Shown: positions 1-5,901 of the stretch, one piece after another
Numbering within the stretch: the first letter of the stretch is position 1
Layout of the letters: the number at the start of each line of letters is the position of its first letter
Assembly: GCA_001577215.1 (NCBI GenBank)
Contig: LSCC01000058.1
Location: 1 to 6,535, forward strand
Source: Fidelibacterota bacterium TCS52
Lineage (GTDB): Bacteria; Fidelibacterota; Fidelibacteria; Fidelibacterales; Fidelibacteraceae
DNA length: 6,535 nt
Reading direction: 5' to 3'
The notes under the pieces: generated by a model
What the model was told of the DNA's origin: nothing
Databases searched by the model: none
What the model saw: the letters and a program-made list of their open reading frames with translations, nothing else
Position numbers and translations under genes: made by a program

Positions 1-314
1 ATGCTTCTCAGCAGGTGTTTGTTGGTAAAACAATTACTGAAAATGTAGAAGAATTTGATAAATTAAAACCCGCTGATCTGGTATTTTTTGGATATAACAA
101 AAACGGCAAGGAACGAATTACTCATGTGGGAATTTATATTGGTGATGGGAAATTTATTCATCAGCCCGGGCCTGTAAAAATAAATAGTTTCAAAAAATCT
201 GATCCGGATTTTAACCCATTTAGATATCGTTCGTTTAAAAGAGCACAAAGAATTTTATCTTCTGTTGGAGAGAATGGTGTTAAGTTAGTTAAAAATTGTA
301 AATTTTATAAATAA
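1..314 (+). CDS. NlpC/P60 family (C40) cell-wall peptidase, C-terminal part (5' end outside window)
   Basis: The reading frame is open from the window edge, with the first whole codon at base 3, and ends at TAA 312-314, so only the last 103 residues are seen. GTG at base 15 is internal, because the residues before it (ASQQ) fit the family's typical block just after the catalytic Cys region. Visible motifs are LKPADLVFFG, then THVGIYIGDGKFIH, which carries the catalytic His and the third polar active-site position (the His of FIH), then VKINSF and a basic tail near RYRSFKRAQRI. The nucleophilic Cys lies upstream and cannot be checked. NlpC/P60 enzymes cleave gamma-D-Glu-diaminopimelate bonds in peptidoglycan stems or released peptides, outside the cytoplasm or in muropeptide recycling. 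The INSF...DPDF...YRSF tail resembles Bacteroidota-type SH3-plus-NlpC proteins; this is recollection, not a search. The gene converges on elbB. Confidence 0.87.
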   Translation, partial: ASQQVFVGKTITENVEEFDKLKPADLVFFGYNKNGKERITHVGIYIGDGKFIHQPGPVKINSFKKSDPDFNPFRYRSFKRAQRILSSVGENGVKLVKNCKFYK

Positions 315-356
315 TTAGTTTTACAAAAAATATACAAAGGGAAGGATAAAAAGATC

Positions 357-380
357 AAAAGTTATCATTCAAATGGATAA
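357..380 (-). terminator. weak possible terminator of the elbB transcript
   Basis: Read on the minus strand downstream of elbB, the arms TTATC and GATAA (376-380 and 362-366) enclose a short ATT/AAT pairing with one bulged C. They are followed by CTTTTGATCTTTTT. The stem is short and AT-rich, and the T-run is interrupted, so this is a weak candidate. The rest of the 315-416 spacer between the two converging genes shows no other feature I can name. Confidence 0.2.
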
Positions 381-416
381 TTTAGAATTGATAATTATGT
401 GAGAAACTATATATTT

Positions 417-1082
417 TTACGATTTTACCATTTTGACAACTTTGCCAACCAATTTGTCAATCCCTTCGCTTACTTCAGAGATCGATCTTCCTACCATATA
501 TGCCGGAGTTGAAACGATATTATTTTTTTTATCTACCACACAATCGGATGCCTTGCATTCAATATGTTTGTTTCCTAGTTGCTCAATATGACCGGCAGTT
601 GTTTTGTCATTTCCAATTGTCAATTTTGCCTTGATATTTAATTTGTTCGCGATAAATGCGCCCAAGACAGGAGCGATACATATAAATCCCATAACTTTAT
701 TATTCTTCATTCCGGCAATAAGGAAATCTTCTACGACAGGATTGAACTTACAATCCAAACCCTCGGTAGCATAATTGCAAAGATTTTTTGCCGCACCAAA
801 TCCACCTGGCAATACAACCGCATCAAACTCATTGATATTTGCCTTATTAATATCTTGAATATCTCCTCGTGCAATTCTTGCAGCTTCTACTAAAACATTC
901 CTATTTTCAGATGTTGTTTTGCCCGTGAGATGATTTATTACATGCATCTGTTCAATGTTTGGGGCGAATACTTCAACATCGATATCTCTTTTACTTAAAG
1001 CTAATAGTGTTAAAATCGCCTCTTGAATTTCGCTACCGTCTGCATGCCCACAACCGGCTAATATTACTGCTATTTTTGACAT
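417..1082 (-). CDS. elbB: ElbB/ES1-type glutamine amidotransferase-like protein (DJ-1/PfpI fold)
   Basis: A complete 221-residue protein, close to the E. coli ElbB length of about 217. It matches that family along its whole length: KIAVILAGCGHADGSEI at the start with Glu18, VINHLTG near 49-54, RNVLVEAARIARG at 61-73, LPGGFGAAKNL at 91-101, the nucleophile-elbow Cys135 in GFICIAP, LTIGND at 154-159 and STPAYM at 191-196. The conserved Cys sits where DJ-1/PfpI proteins carry their reactive thiol. ElbB was named for enhancing lycopene production, and glyoxalase activity has been reported for the E. coli protein; its physiological role is unsettled. It is predicted cytosolic, since no signal peptide is visible. 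The ATG at 1080-1082 is supported by AAGGAG at 1089-1094, six bases upstream. The HD gene lies upstream on the same strand after a 133-base spacer. Confidence 0.93.
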   Translation of the reverse strand: MSKIAVILAGCGHADGSEIQEAILTLLALSKRDIDVEVFAPNIEQMHVINHLTGKTTSENRNVLVEAARIARGDIQDINKANINEFDAVVLPGGFGAAKNLCNYATEGLDCKFNPVVEDFLIAGMKNNKVMGFICIAPVLGAFIANKLNIKAKLTIGNDKTTAGHIEQLGNKHIECKASDCVVDKKNNIVSTPAYMVGRSISEVSEGIDKLVGKVVKMVKS

Positions 1083-1088
1083 AATATT

Positions 1089-1094
1089 CTCCTT
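1089..1094 (-). promoter_or_regulatory. Shine-Dalgarno site of elbB
   Basis: AAGGAG on the minus strand, six bases from the ATG at 1082. It is a canonical site. It is worth noting because strong sites like this are uncommon in Bacteroidota proper and so bear on which phylum this is. Confidence 0.8.
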
Positions 1095-1105
1095 TTTTTG
1101 TTAAT

Positions 1106-1141
1106 CACAAAGAACACAAAGAAACAAAAGATACGCAAAGA
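1106..1141. repeat. four-unit, 9-base periodic array in the spacer
   Basis: On the plus strand the units are CACAAAGAA (1106-1114), CACAAAGAA (1115-1123), ACAAAAGAT (1124-1132) and ACGCAAAGA (1133-1141). The first two are identical and the others degenerate. On the minus strand, which is the direction of the flanking genes, it reads as repeated TTCTTTGTG. Similar CTTTGTG/CTTTGCG iterations occur between genes in unrelated bacterial genomes, to my recollection. It lies a few bases upstream of the elbB ribosome site, so it would fall in the elbB leader. Function unknown. Confidence 0.6.
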
Positions 1142-1170
1142 TGTTTTGTTGTTTTTTTGTGTGCCTATTT

Positions 1171-1191
1171 ATTCGTAGCACTGCCACGAAT
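1171..1191 (-). repeat. palindromic hairpin between the HD gene and elbB
   Basis: On the minus strand the arms ATTCGTGGC and GCTACGAAT enclose a three-base loop AGT. All nine pairs form in RNA if one G-U wobble is allowed; on the plus strand the same position is an A-C mismatch, which favours a minus-strand RNA role. It sits 25 bases after the stop of the HD gene, where a terminator would be, but no T-run follows (AAATAGGCAC instead). A REP-like intergenic palindrome or an RNA-stabilising 3' hairpin are both possible. Confidence 0.6.
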
Positions 1192-1215
1192 CTACATTCT
1201 GACTTCTAACCACAT

Positions 1216-1797
1216 TTAATCCATTCCAATTTCATCTGCAATTTCACTCATTGCATCTACTGCTAATTGAAAAAATTCATTTCTTGGTAAATCTGTAACT
1301 TTTGTTATATCGTTTATAAATTCACGATTGACTGAAGCGGCAAACGATTTTGATTTGAATTTTTTAGTAATAGATTTTGCTTTCGTACCTGCTATTTTTT
1401 TGCCGGGTCGCAAAAGCACATAAGCCGAAATTAAACCGGTAAGATTTTCTGCTGCCGCAAGACAATAATCTAATTTTGTCTCTCGTCTCTCCTTGTGTCC
1501 TTCAACTCCTTCTGTATGAGAGATTATTGCAGCGAACATTTTTGGAATATTGAATCCTTCATTAAAAAGAATATCCACCGTTTTATATCCATGCTTACTA
1601 TAATCTTCATCAATTGTATCAATATCCAAATCGTGAAGCAATCCTGTAATTCCCCAAAACTCCTCATCTTCGCCGAGTTTATTTGCCAATTTACGCATAA
1701 TAACTTCCGATTCTCGTGAATGAAACCGTAAATATTCTGTTTTTAAATACTTGTCAAAAAGTGTTTTTGCTTCTGAATATGATATTTCATTTTTCAT
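1216..1797 (-). CDS. HD-domain protein, predicted metal-dependent phosphohydrolase
   Basis: A 193-residue protein when started at the ATG at 1795-1797. The frame also stays open to a TTG at 1848, but that region has no ribosome site and overlaps a likely promoter, whereas the ATG at 1797 has GAGG at 1803-1806, five bases upstream. HD-superfamily metal ligands are visible: His26 in FHSRESE, the paired His55-Asp56 in GLLHDLD, His69 in SKHGYK, and His94 in ISHTEG. The C-terminal part has LTGLISAYVLLRPGK (119-133) and KKFKSKSFAASVNRE (145-159), a signature I recognise from a family of small stand-alone HD proteins of unproven substrate. These are probably cytosolic nucleotide or phosphate-ester hydrolases. 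There is no signal peptide or extra domain. Its stop lies 133 bases before the elbB start, and co-transcription with elbB is possible but unproven. Confidence 0.85.
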   Translation of the reverse strand: MKNEISYSEAKTLFDKYLKTEYLRFHSRESEVIMRKLANKLGEDEEFWGITGLLHDLDIDTIDEDYSKHGYKTVDILFNEGFNIPKMFAAIISHTEGVEGHKERRETKLDYCLAAAENLTGLISAYVLLRPGKKIAGTKAKSITKKFKSKSFAASVNREFINDITKVTDLPRNEFFQLAVDAMSEIADEIGMD

Positions 1798-1819
1798 AAG
1801 AACCTCTATATTATTTATA

Positions 1820-1848
1820 TTAATATACAAAATATTTACCATTTTCAA
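1820..1848 (-). promoter_or_regulatory. candidate sigma-70-like promoter for the HD gene
   Basis: On the minus strand, TTGAAA (1843-1848) and TATTAA (1820-1825) are separated by 17 bases. This would start RNA near 1813, giving a leader of about 16 bases that contains the GAGG ribosome site. The -35 box coincides with the alternative TTG start codon, which supports the start at 1797. The sequence is very AT-rich, so a chance match is possible. Confidence 0.45.
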
Positions 1849-1940
1849 AAAATGTTTTAATAAATCTTTCTGAATTTAGTTTTTATTATAAAGCATTTTT
1901 CATTTTGATTAATACAAATATTATGGTAATTTATTAAGAA

Positions 1941-1946
1941 AGAGGA
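1941..1946 (+). promoter_or_regulatory. Shine-Dalgarno site of the TonB-dependent receptor
   Basis: AGAGGA lies eight bases before the ATG at 1955 and fixes that start. I found no convincing promoter for this gene in the divergent spacer (1849-1940). Confidence 0.65.
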
Positions 1947-1954
1947 AAATCAAA

Positions 1955-4309
1955 ATGAAAAAGCAAATTGTTTCAATAATAGTAATCGTTTTTCTATTTA
2001 TAACATATTCATTTGGAAAACAGAATGGATCAATTTCCGGACAAATAATTGATTCAAAAACAGCAAATCCACTCATTGGAGTAAATATAATTTTGGAAAA
2101 TACTGACCTTGGTGGAATAACAGATTCGGAAGGATATTTCCATTTAACTCAAATTCCACCCTTATCATATAACATTCGATTTTCAATGATTGGCTATAGC
2201 GAATTAAAAAAATTAAATGTTGAAGTTCATCCCGGTAACCAAACGAATCTAAATATTGAATTAGAACAAACTATTATCGAAGGAGAAGAAATCACAGTAA
2301 CTGCTTCAGCATTTCATAAATCAAAAGGAGCTGTTGTCAGTGAACGAAGCATAGATTTAGGTGAAATTCGAATGAATCCAGCAAGTATGGGAGATATTCA
2401 ACGTTCAGTACAGGTTTTACCTTCAGTGTCAAGTGGCTCAGATCAAATGAATGAAATTATAGTTCGGGGAGGAATGCCTGGAGAAAATTTATTCTTAATT
2501 GATGATATAGAAATTCCAAATCCAAATCATTTTGGCGTTCCCGGTTCCGGTGGCGGACCAGTTAATTTAATTAATGCAGAATTTGTTCAAAACATTGATT
2601 TTTATGCCGGTGCATATCCCGCAATGTTTGGCGATAAAGCATCATCAGTTATGAATATTCAATTTCGAGAAGGAGCAAAAAAATTGCAAGGTACTATTGA
2701 TCTTAATATGGCTGGTGTTGGCGGAAGTATTGAAGGACCAATTTCTAATAAGGGATCATATATTGCCACTTATCATAAAAGCTATCTTGATTTGATTTTA
2801 AAAAATGTTGGATTAACAGCAATTCCATATTATTGGAATGCTCAAATGAAAGCAGTTTATCAATTATCACAAAAAAACAAATTGATAATAAACGGCGTCT
2901 ATGGAGATGATAATATAACAATTGATGCAGAAGAAAGCGATTCGTGGAGTCGTGGTGCAGAATTTGTCGATGTAAAAGATTATACTTATGCGGTCGGAAC
3001 AACTCTATTAACCAATTGGAATAAAAAATCATTTAGTAAATTAACTCTTTATCAAAATGCAGCTAACTACAGGTATAATGTAGATAAATATGTAAGAGAT
3101 AGTGTAAAAATAGATCAATTTGATGGTGATTATTTAGAAACAGAAACTGCAGTAAAATTTTTCTATTCTAAAGTATTTTCCAGTAGATTTGATATGCAAT
3201 TTGGAGCTCAAGCAAAAAATATTGATTTAGATTATTCTGTAAAAGAATATCGAGATACTTTATATGGATATATTGATGATACAACAAAATATGTAATAAA
3301 AACTTATGAAGAAGAGGAAGATAATATTAAAGAAAACACTCAAAAATATTATACTTTCATAACTTTCAATACAAATTTATTTTCGAAATTAAAACTTATC
3401 ACAGGTTTACGCTTTGATTATTTAGAAATGAATTCAAAAACGACAATTTCTCCACGTCTTGGATTAAGCTACTCAGTTTCACCAATCACTTCAGTAAATT
3501 TTGGTTATGGCCGACATTATCAATCACCGAACTATAATCAAATAATGTATAACATTAAAGTTAACAAACCAAACATCGACAGTAAATATTCAGATCATAT
3601 TGTTTTCGGATTTGAACACTATCCAACAGAAAGTATAAAAATGTCCGTTGAGATATTCAAAAAGAATTATTCTGATATTCCAATACATAATTATTATACA
3701 ATGCAGATTGCAGACACCTCACAAGAATACGATGATAATGAATTTTTTGTAAATAAACAAGTTGCTCGATCCACTGGGATTGAGTTTTTCGTTCAAAAAA
3801 AAATGTTTGATAAATGGTATGGAATTATGAGCTACTCTTATTCGAAAACCGAAGCAAAAGATATGAGATATAATAAGTGGTATTCATGGGATTATGACTA
3901 TAGAAATGTTTTGAATCTCGTTGCCGGCTATAAAATCCATAAATCAAAAAACCAATCAATTTTTAAAAGTATAATTATGACTGGAAGTGACGAATTTACT
4001 TTTAGTGTTCGATATAGATATATGGGAGGAAGGCCATATACAAAACCGACTTATTCCTCAGAATTAAGACAATGGTATGTTGATGATACTCATTTTAATA
4101 CTCACCGATATCCTGAATATAACAGATTTGATATTACTTTTCAATGGAAAACCAGGATGAAAAATAAATATCTCGTTGGTTATTTAAATATACAAAATAT
4201 TCTAAATATTGAAAATATTTGGGAGTATGCATATAATGATGATGGAACAATAGAAAAAATCTTACAATATGAAACCTTTCCTGTTGGTGGATTTATTTTG
4301 GAATTTTGA
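1955..4309 (+). CDS. TonB-dependent outer-membrane receptor with N-terminal carboxypeptidase-regulatory-like domain
   Basis: A complete 784-residue protein, within the usual size range for the family. Residues 1-21 are a signal peptide (MKK, then a hydrophobic core ending ITYSFG), with cleavage likely after Gly21. Residues 26-105 form a carboxypeptidase-regulatory-like beta-sandwich: GSISGQIIDSKTANPLIGVN, then GGITDSEGYFHL, then IRFSMIGY. EEITVTAS (111-118) sits where a TonB-box-like segment is expected. The plug spans about 130-240 and includes IIVRGGMPGENLFLIDDIEI (169-188) and FYAGAYPAMFGDKASSVMNI. The remainder is an aromatic-rich beta-barrel ending in Phe784, the usual outer-membrane sorting signal. 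Such receptors import bulky substrates using TonB/ExbBD energy. The RGG.P.ENLFL.DDIEIPNPNHFG block recalls receptors from Ignavibacteria, Calditrichota and Marinimicrobia (memory only). No SusD-like partner or other substrate clue is nearby, so the ligand is unknown. Confidence 0.93.
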   Translation: MKKQIVSIIVIVFLFITYSFGKQNGSISGQIIDSKTANPLIGVNIILENTDLGGITDSEGYFHLTQIPPLSYNIRFSMIGYSELKKLNVEVHPGNQTNLNIELEQTIIEGEEITVTASAFHKSKGAVVSERSIDLGEIRMNPASMGDIQRSVQVLPSVSSGSDQMNEIIVRGGMPGENLFLIDDIEIPNPNHFGVPGSGGGPVNLINAEFVQNIDFYAGAYPAMFGDKASSVMNIQFREGAKKLQGTIDLNMAGVGGSIEGPISNKGSYIATYHKSYLDLILKNVGLTAIPYYWNAQMKAVYQLSQKNKLIINGVYGDDNITIDAEESDSWSRGAEFVDVKDYTYAVGTTLLTNWNKKSFSKLTLYQNAANYRYNVDKYVRDSVKIDQFDGDYLETETAVKFFYSKVFSSRFDMQFGAQAKNIDLDYSVKEYRDTLYGYIDDTTKYVIKTYEEEEDNIKENTQKYYTFITFNTNLFSKLKLITGLRFDYLEMNSKTTISPRLGLSYSVSPITSVNFGYGRHYQSPNYNQIMYNIKVNKPNIDSKYSDHIVFGFEHYPTESIKMSVEIFKKNYSDIPIHNYYTMQIADTSQEYDDNEFFVNKQVARSTGIEFFVQKKMFDKWYGIMSYSYSKTEAKDMRYNKWYSWDYDYRNVLNLVAGYKIHKSKNQSIFKSIIMTGSDEFTFSVRYRYMGGRPYTKPTYSSELRQWYVDDTHFNTHRYPEYNRFDITFQWKTRMKNKYLVGYLNIQNILNIENIWEYAYNDDGTIEKILQYETFPVGGFILEF

Positions 4310-4360
4310 GAAATTTTACTTGCTAAAATATACAACAAACAACCTAGATTTAAGATAGAT

Positions 4361-4377
4361 TTATAGTTTTACTATAA
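4361..4377 (+). terminator. weak hairpin after the receptor gene
   Basis: TTATAG (4361-4366) and CTATAA (4372-4377) form a perfect six-pair stem around TTTTA, about 50 bases after the receptor stop. The stem is mostly A/T and no T-run follows, so it is at best a weak terminator or 3' RNA hairpin. Confidence 0.25.
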
Positions 4378-4420
4378 GATTATATAAACAGATAGAAATA
4401 GTTTAATAATTTATTATATT

Positions 4421-4444
4421 TTGAAAATAAATTTGTTATATTTG
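4421..4444 (+). promoter_or_regulatory. possible promoter with a Bacteroidota-type -7 element (TATATTTG)
   Basis: TATATTTG (4437-4444) fits the Bacteroidota -7 consensus TAnnTTTG exactly and lies about 37 bases before the start of the lipoprotein gene. The only upstream TTG (4421-4423) is 13 bases away, shorter than the usual spacing to a -33 element. The region is so AT-rich that a chance match is plausible. Confidence 0.3.
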
Positions 4445-4470
4445 TTTACTATGATAAAAAACAATCCAAA

Positions 4471-4475
4471 AGGAG
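4471..4475 (+). promoter_or_regulatory. Shine-Dalgarno site of the thioredoxin-like lipoprotein
   Basis: AGGAG within AAAAGGAGA, six bases before the ATG at 4482. It supports that start, which also gives a well-formed lipoprotein signal peptide. Confidence 0.8.
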
Positions 4476-4481
4476 AATTAC

Positions 4482-5702
4482 ATGCAAAAATTAGTAGTTA
4501 TATTTTTTGCAACAATTTTATTATTTAATTGTGCAAAAATAGATCTAATAAAAATTCCGGAAAAGAAAAGCATTCTTGAAATTGAGAACGACTCTGAATT
4601 TTTAAAAAAAGCAATTCCAATTATTAAAAAGAACAAACTTTCTGAAAGAGAATTAATAGAAATTGCCGAAAGAACAATGGCAATTACGATCTTAACAGAT
4701 GATGAAAAATTTGAAATTGCAAAAACACATCTTTTAAAATATAGAAACAAATTTTTTTCAGCATTATCTTTGAATTCAATTGTTTGGGAAAATAGAGAGA
4801 ATGAAAATTTATTCCAGAAAACGAATGAACTAATTAAGCAGGCAAATAAATTTACATACACAAAAGTGTTTGCTGATTCCGGATTAAGTTATTTTGATAC
4901 AAGAGGATACTCAAGCGATGAACAAAAAGAAGCATTGTCATCATACAAGGGAATGATAAGAGATACTTATGCATTGTATTTAAAGAAGCAGGGAAAAATT
5001 GAAGAAGCAATTAAGACATATGAAACAATTTTAAATGAATATCAAGAAGCCGGTATTCTTTTAAATTATGCTTCATCACTAAACAAAATGAATAGGTATG
5101 AACAGGCACTTGAATCGACAATTTCTGCCTTGAGGATGACAACCGGAAGTGAAGATATTAAAGACAGCTTAAGAATTTATGCAAAAAATTTAGCATATTC
5201 TGAGCAACAGATAAGAGCAATAATCGAAGAAACAGTACAAGGCGGAAGATCAGCTCTAAAGGAAAAATTATTATCAGAAAAATTAGACGATTCGATGCCA
5301 TCTTTTACAATAGAATCTATTAATGGTAATTTTATTAGTTCTGAAAAATTCGCCGGAAAGATCTTGATAATTGATTTCTGGGCAACTTGGTGTCCTCCTT
5401 GTAGAAAAGAATTTCCGCATTTGAATGAGTTGCAAATAGAATATCAAAATGATAATGAGGTGCAGATCATAGCTCTTTCAACCGATAAAGATAAAGAAAA
5501 AGTTGCACCATTTATAGAAAAAAATAATTACGAAATACCAATATTTTATGATAACAATGTTTCAGATGAATTTGGCGTGAACGGAATACCGACTTTATTT
5601 ATTATTGATAAAGATGGAATTATCAGATATAAAAAAGTTGGATTTACAGAGGGTGAAGAGTTTGATAAGATAATGGGTTGGTATATAAATTCTTTGAGAT
5701 AA
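4482..5702 (+). CDS. predicted lipoprotein with TPR-like region and C-terminal TlpA/ResA-type thioredoxin domain
   Basis: A complete 406-residue protein. The N-terminus is a short type II signal peptide, MQKLVVIFFATILLFNC, with Cys17 the likely lipidated residue. The lipobox (LFNC) is non-standard at -1, but a looser box is common in Bacteroidota-like lineages. Residues 30-260 are charged and helical. TPR-like helix pairs are visible at about 158-220, around LYLKKQGKIEEAIKTYETIL and LNKMNRYEQALESTISAL. Residues 270-406 are a thioredoxin-fold domain: MPSFTIESINGNFIS, FAGKILIIDFWATWCPPCRK with active-site Cys304 and Cys307, and GIPTLFII with the cis-Pro370. TlpA/ResA proteins act outside the cytoplasm as thiol-disulfide reductants, for example in cytochrome c maturation or thiol repair. 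The client here is unknown, and no cytochrome or CcdA/DsbD-like gene is in view. The helical region may bind substrate proteins. The gene is 172 bases downstream of the receptor and probably has its own promoter. Confidence 0.9.
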   Translation: MQKLVVIFFATILLFNCAKIDLIKIPEKKSILEIENDSEFLKKAIPIIKKNKLSERELIEIAERTMAITILTDDEKFEIAKTHLLKYRNKFFSALSLNSIVWENRENENLFQKTNELIKQANKFTYTKVFADSGLSYFDTRGYSSDEQKEALSSYKGMIRDTYALYLKKQGKIEEAIKTYETILNEYQEAGILLNYASSLNKMNRYEQALESTISALRMTTGSEDIKDSLRIYAKNLAYSEQQIRAIIEETVQGGRSALKEKLLSEKLDDSMPSFTIESINGNFISSEKFAGKILIIDFWATWCPPCRKEFPHLNELQIEYQNDNEVQIIALSTDKDKEKVAPFIEKNNYEIPIFYDNNVSDEFGVNGIPTLFIIDKDGIIRYKKVGFTEGEEFDKIMGWYINSLR

Positions 5703-5720
5703 TATTCAAATATTATTTTT
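5699..5720 (+). terminator. AT-only terminator-like hairpin at the lipoprotein stop codon
   Basis: ATAATATT (5699-5706) and AATATTAT (5709-5716) are perfectly complementary with a CA apex, and TTTT follows. The stem overlaps the TAA stop (5700-5702) and contains no G-C pair, so it would be weak. In RNA the innermost pairs would open to make a usable loop. Confidence 0.35.
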
Positions 5721-5816
5721 CAATTTGATAATTGTTTTATAAAAATTTACTAATGTTCTTTAAATTCATATTTTAGACAAGTAGGTAAAAAATATTTGTT
5801 TATTTGAACTATATTA

Positions 5817-5849
5817 TTCTGAAAACTTTTCAGAAAAAATTATTTTTTT
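5817..5849 (+). terminator. hairpin followed by A- and T-runs, possible terminator
   Basis: TTCTGAAA (5817-5824) and TTTCAGAA (5828-5835) pair perfectly around a three-base loop ACT. An A-run (5834-5839) and a run of seven T (5843-5849) follow. The T-run starts seven bases past the stem, so it is not a textbook intrinsic terminator. The A/T runs may instead serve as the UP element of the next promoter. Confidence 0.35.
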
Positions 5850-5855
5850 AAATAT
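5834..5855 (+). promoter_or_regulatory. UP-element match upstream of the ribonucleotide reductase promoter
   Basis: The stretch fits every defined position of the E. coli-derived UP-element consensus core AAAWWTWTTTTNNNAAA (core at 5836-5852). It ends four bases before the TTGACA box, within about two bases of the ideal register. UP elements bind the RNA polymerase alpha C-terminal domain and strengthen promoters. A high A/T background raises the chance of a random match. Confidence 0.5.
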
Positions 5856-5859
5856 TTTG

Positions 5860-5888
5860 TTGACATTAAAACATGTATGTTGTAGTAT
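5860..5888 (+). promoter_or_regulatory. sigma-70-type promoter of the ribonucleotide reductase gene
   Basis: A perfect -35 box TTGACA (5860-5865), a 17-base spacer, and a -10 box TAGTAT (5883-5888, 4 of 6 consensus). The predicted RNA start is near 5895, giving a leader of about 75 bases to the ATG at 5970. This is the best promoter in the window. Confidence 0.65.
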
Positions 5889-5901
5889 TGAACTATGTAA
5901 A

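Noticed and set aside
63..248. 61-codon open frame on the minus strand
   Set aside because: It lies entirely opposite the NlpC/P60 coding frame, has no family resemblance and no plausible ribosome site. It is a shadow frame.
377..398. ATAATT...AATTAT inverted repeat between the converging genes
   Set aside because: An all-A/T six-base stem with a ten-base loop is expected by chance in sequence of this composition.
1106..1141. CRISPR-like array
   Set aside because: The 9-base units are contiguous with no spacers, and too short and degenerate to be CRISPR repeats.
1171..1191. Intrinsic terminator of the HD gene
   Set aside because: The stem is good but no T-run follows on the minus strand (AAATAGGCAC), so I list it as a repeat/hairpin instead.
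1495..1719. 74-codon open frame on the plus strand
   Set aside because: It is antisense to the HD gene, whose conserved His/Asp motifs fix the true frame. The translation is Cys/Phe/Ile-rich, as expected of a shadow.
1905..1924. TTGATT...TATTAT as a promoter for the receptor gene
   Set aside because: The spacing is only eight bases, far too short for a sigma-70 promoter, and no better-placed -35 box is present.
2745..3032. 95-codon open frame on the minus strand inside the receptor gene
   Set aside because: It is antisense to the barrel region of a well-supported gene. Its His/Leu/Arg-rich translation is low-complexity and has no recognisable domain.
4478..4861. 127-codon minus-strand open frame that looks like a hydrophobic membrane protein
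   Set aside because: It is antisense to the signal peptide and helical region of the lipoprotein. Lys/Glu-rich AT-biased codons read backwards give Phe/Ser/Leu, which mimics membrane segments.
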